Shown piece by piece: positions 61,140-64,000 of a DNA stretch of 64,000 nt. The stretch lies in NCBI RefSeq assembly GCF_001039355.2, contig NW_019774569.1, forward strand, positions 485,515-549,514, in the 5' to 3' direction. How positions within the stretch are numbered: the stretch's first letter is position 1; the number at the start of each line of letters is the position of its first letter. The DNA is from Lingula anatina. Taxonomy: Eukaryota; Brachiopoda; Lingulata; Lingulida; Lingulidae. Position numbers and translations under genes: made by a program. The notes beneath the pieces were generated by a model that saw only the letters and a program-made list of their open reading frames with translations, was not told where the DNA came from and did not search any database.

Positions 61140-61612
61140 GAGACCATTCCCACAGATATTTGGATCGATCTATCTCCCTGGGGTGTCTCACTAAATCACT
61201 AAATTGCGATCAACGTAACCGGCTTAAATGTCTGTCACGCCTAGTAAAGCTGTTCGAGGGTACAGGTAATTATCTTTACCCTAGCTGATTCGGTAGACGT
61301 GACAGACATTTAAGCCTCTTGAGCTGATAGCAATTTAGAGTGAACCCCCAGGGAGTTAGGTCGATCCAGACGGATCGATTTAAGTATGGAAACCCAGTCT
61401 TAGACTGCATTCCCAGAGATTAAGATCGATCCATCTGGATCCACCTAACTCCCTTGGGGTTCATCCAAAATTGCTGTCAGCCGAGCGCGCACCACAGTTA
61501 ATTACCCCCTTACAGCTTTTAGTAGTAGACATTTAAGCCTGTTAAGCTGACACCAACCTAGTGAGACTCCCCAAGGGGATAGATCGATCTAAATATCTAT
61601 GGGAATGGGGTC
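61140..61612. mobile_element. Two adjacent AGATCGATCT-family MITEs sharing a TTA
   Basis: 61140-61399 and 61403-61612 are two family members separated by the TTA at 61400-61402. The outer flanks are TTA at 61137-61139 and 61613-61615. Each has CCCAGAGAT/ATCGATC-type ends and a CATTTAAGCC core. Confidence 0.8.
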
Positions 61613-63115
61613 TTAGTGTTGCACTTGGCAACAAACAAGAGGCCTCTAGCTTTTATGGACAATTAAGATGTCTGTACATTAAAAAAACACTGATAAACAA
61701 CCGTGTTCACCTTAAGGAGAAAGCACTAGATAGCAAAACACCTGACTACAAACTTAATAATAAAGGGATGTTTCAGAAAATTGAAAATTATGTTGTACTC
61801 CATTTGATTTTTTTCTTCTTTTATCGTTCTTAAGATTTATTATCACTATATTTGGAATCTGCCGGCGAAATTTTCCACTTAGATAAGAAGAAATTACGTG
61901 ATGATTCTGTTATTCTTCCTGAACACAATGGTATGTGCTTTCTTGAGCTCTGCGGTGTTGAAGATATATTTTAAAATTTTCAAAACATGCTTCCTTCCAC
62001 TTGAACTGGTTGCCTCTTTGTGTGCACCATGTAATCATCTTTCATTACAGACTTCTTGAAATAGATCAATTTCAAGCGTCTAACACAGTACAACAAAAAG
62101 TTTGTTGAGGTAATACTGACAGAAGATATACCTTCAAGCTATTCTCTTTGTTCATTACAAATACAGTGGGGTTCCTTTTATTATGGTAAATTATAATGGT
62201 TTCACATTCAAACGCAACAATTTAAACCTGTTCAACTTTATTTCTGAAATCATATGAATGTACAAATAACTGACCAGCAGTTTTTGATGTGTTGATAACT
62301 TGGAAATATAACCAAACCTAACAATTCCATGTTAATCGACTTTCCACCTGTGGTCTTTACCCCTTAATTTTTTATGTATTTTCGAGTTTAAGTTTTAAAC
62401 CTAATCATTATACCACCATGCATCGTTTACTTTACTTATTCTGCTGCCTCTAATATGTAAGAGGTTTGATGTAGTGAAGGCGTGAAGCCTACTCCTCCCA
62501 GTTGGCAGATTAAATGTCAATCCATACCGTGCCCTAAAGCACACCCAGGAGAGCCAATGTGCCTTGCTATCTGAGCCAGCAGATAGCAGTTTCTATACAG
62601 GACCATGCACAGAGAAACCCATGTGGACTGTTCTGACTAAACAATGGTGATAAAATTACAATATATCGAAAATCTGTTTGCTTCCAAGATATCATTATGG
62701 CTATGATAATGAGGAATTCAATAAAAGCTTATAAAATTGGTTTCTGAATTTAATCAGTGAAAGACAATACCCATCTCAGGAAATAAAAATTCACAAGGAA
62801 ACTGTGATTCACTCCAGTTGTGGTTGATACAGCATATTTATGAATGGCTTCTTTATCTGTTTGAGAGCAGAAGGCGCTCTTGATCCAAGACAAACATCCA
62901 GCTTAACACCAGCATCTTTTGATGGCAAATAAAAGTAACTGTTGGAAAGTAATTGTAAAAAAATTAAGAGTATTTGGTTCTGGTTGCTAATTCACCTATA
63001 GCTAGCAATCAGTGAGTAACAACAACTACTCACATCAGTCTGAAGAAGGCCTCGGACTGAGTTGAATAAAAGCTAACAGTGAGAAAAAAATATTTTTGCT
63101 GATGAAAGTAATTGT
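61613..63115. other. Intergenic DNA downstream of EXOSC7
   Basis: AT-rich; presumably includes the EXOSC7 3' UTR near 63115. No gene is supported. Confidence 0.5.
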
Positions 63116-63366
63116 CTATCGTAGAAACCCCTTTTGTCTTTTTGTAAGTCCCAGTTTTTCTTCTTCTGTAAGCTTTTGTAAAAGAGCAACATTGATGGCC
63201 TGTCCGACTTTTTTACCAGACTGAAAGGGAAAAAAAAAGTAAATGTTTTACCAACACAGAAAAAGTTGCAAACCAAAGTGTGTAATCTAATGCACATAAA
63301 TTAAAAATTCACTTTTAAAATCTAATAATGTCTTCCAGTGTTACAGTGGTAATATGGCTACTGATG

Positions 63367-63418
<52 letters not shown>

Positions 63419-63917
63419 CAGCAATAATTACTCTCAATAATAATAACAATTTAAAACCAATCTTAACTTCATAGCTTATTTGTTACTCTTGTATTGCTTA
63501 AATAAGGTACAAAAAGCATACATTGTGCATAAGATCTAAATAGCTAGAAACGAGTGAACACTTAATTTCTTAATGCTTCTGGATAGGCAATACGGATAGA
63601 ACATAAAGGGAAAATTTCTCAAAAAAAATTTACATATATACATGTTCATTTTTCTTTTTCAATCATATCAATTATGGCTGATATTTTATTTATTTTATTT
63701 TATTTATTTATATTTATTTTCTAATTAAATTACTTAACATTTACCATTAATGCCACATAAAGGTCTAATGCACTGTATGTCTCTAGTACAAGGAGAGGGA
63801 TAGAAAGTCTTTAGCCCTACCTCCATCATTTCATACACACTGTCAGGGTCCAGACTTCCAGAGCCTTCCTTCTTCATGGCGGTTAGGGTTCCTTCTGTTG
63901 TTATACCTAACATCAAC
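63116..63917 (-). CDS. EXOSC7: Exosome complex component RRP42 (EXOSC7), C-terminal two exons
   Basis: Exons on the minus strand are 63917-63821 (97 nt, phase 1 start) and 63220-63116 (105 nt, stop TAG). Exon junctions have CAG acceptors and a GTAGGG donor, and the phases join. The peptide LMLGITTEGTLTAMKK, then GSGSLDPDSVYEMME and SGKKVGQAINVALL, ending KRQKGFLR, matches the C-terminal region of animal EXOSC7 (GKGSLDPESIFEMMETGKRV, KRQKVGFLG). EXOSC7 is one of the six RNase PH-like ring subunits of the RNA exosome, which acts in 3'-5' RNA processing and decay in nucleus and cytoplasm; in animals the ring is structural, without its own nuclease activity. The rest of the gene lies beyond the right edge. 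An (ATA)n microsatellite (63368-63413) lies in the last intron. Confidence 0.93.
63368..63413. repeat. (AAT)n microsatellite in the EXOSC7 intron
   Basis: About 15 AAT/ATA triplets within the intron between the last two coding exons. Confidence 0.95.
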
Positions 63918-64000
63918 CTGGAGAGAGGATAGAGATCTGTAAAGACCAGGAGGGGGAACTGGGGGGCAAATACTGTTCTTGAACAAGCTTTGGGTTCAGG

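Noticed and set aside
1-64000. tRNA, rRNA or other structured RNA genes
   Set aside because: No A/B box pairs with a foldable cloverleaf and no rRNA-like stretches were recognised by eye; a covariance-model search would be decisive.

Overview
This is a eukaryotic, animal window: GT-AG introns, AT-rich non-coding DNA, metazoan repeats (a CR1/L2-type LINE 3' end, Harbinger, Tc1/mariner and hAT-type elements, microsatellites) and a recognisable metazoan EXOSC7 gene. The repeat spectrum and the many near-identical segment copies suggest a highly heterozygous marine invertebrate (mollusc, echinoderm or similar); the phylum cannot be fixed from sequence reading alone. Seven single N bases mark joins, and four of them lie at the junction of two near-identical direct copies.

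Layout. 0-9 kb: a complete four-exon minus-strand gene for a Lys-rich, probably nuclear protein (322-2160), a divergent plus-strand gene with an acidic C-terminal exon (up to 5055), and a compact predicted three-exon minus-strand gene for an 89-residue protein (6829-8585). 9-22 kb: mostly repeats, including a ~2.46 kb segment present twice in tandem (11231-14802 and 14873-17333) that differs mainly by two transposon insertions, nested inverted-repeat elements (19.3-20.5 kb) and a Harbinger-type transposase fragment (20.5-21.0 kb). 22-57 kb: the most interesting part, a cluster of four intact three-exon genes plus at least three decayed copies. Each intact gene encodes a ~90-residue secreted precursor: signal peptide, an Arg-rich block, an invariant GDSTAVED linker and an Asp/Glu-rich C-terminal tail. 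This is the architecture of a cationic antimicrobial-type peptide with an anionic propiece. 57-64 kb: repeats, then the last two coding exons of EXOSC7 on the minus strand at the right edge.

The cluster copies sit inside duplicated modules of about 2.5-3 kb. Copies A (23.4-24.1 kb) and B (35.4-36.4 kb) are in direct orientation and form one subgroup. Copies E (49.4-50.3 kb, plus) and F (56.2-57.1 kb, minus) are convergent arms of a large inverted duplication and form a second subgroup. Copies D, C1 and C2 (38.0, 43.5-43.9, 45.4-45.8 kb) share one deletion that removed the signal and Arg-rich exons. Signal peptide and linker are nearly constant within a subgroup while the Arg block differs in every copy. 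Both charged blocks are built of triplet repeats (CGN and GAY). Most of the remaining DNA is transposon debris, MITEs and satellites, notably a ~144 bp satellite carrying AGGTCA direct repeats.
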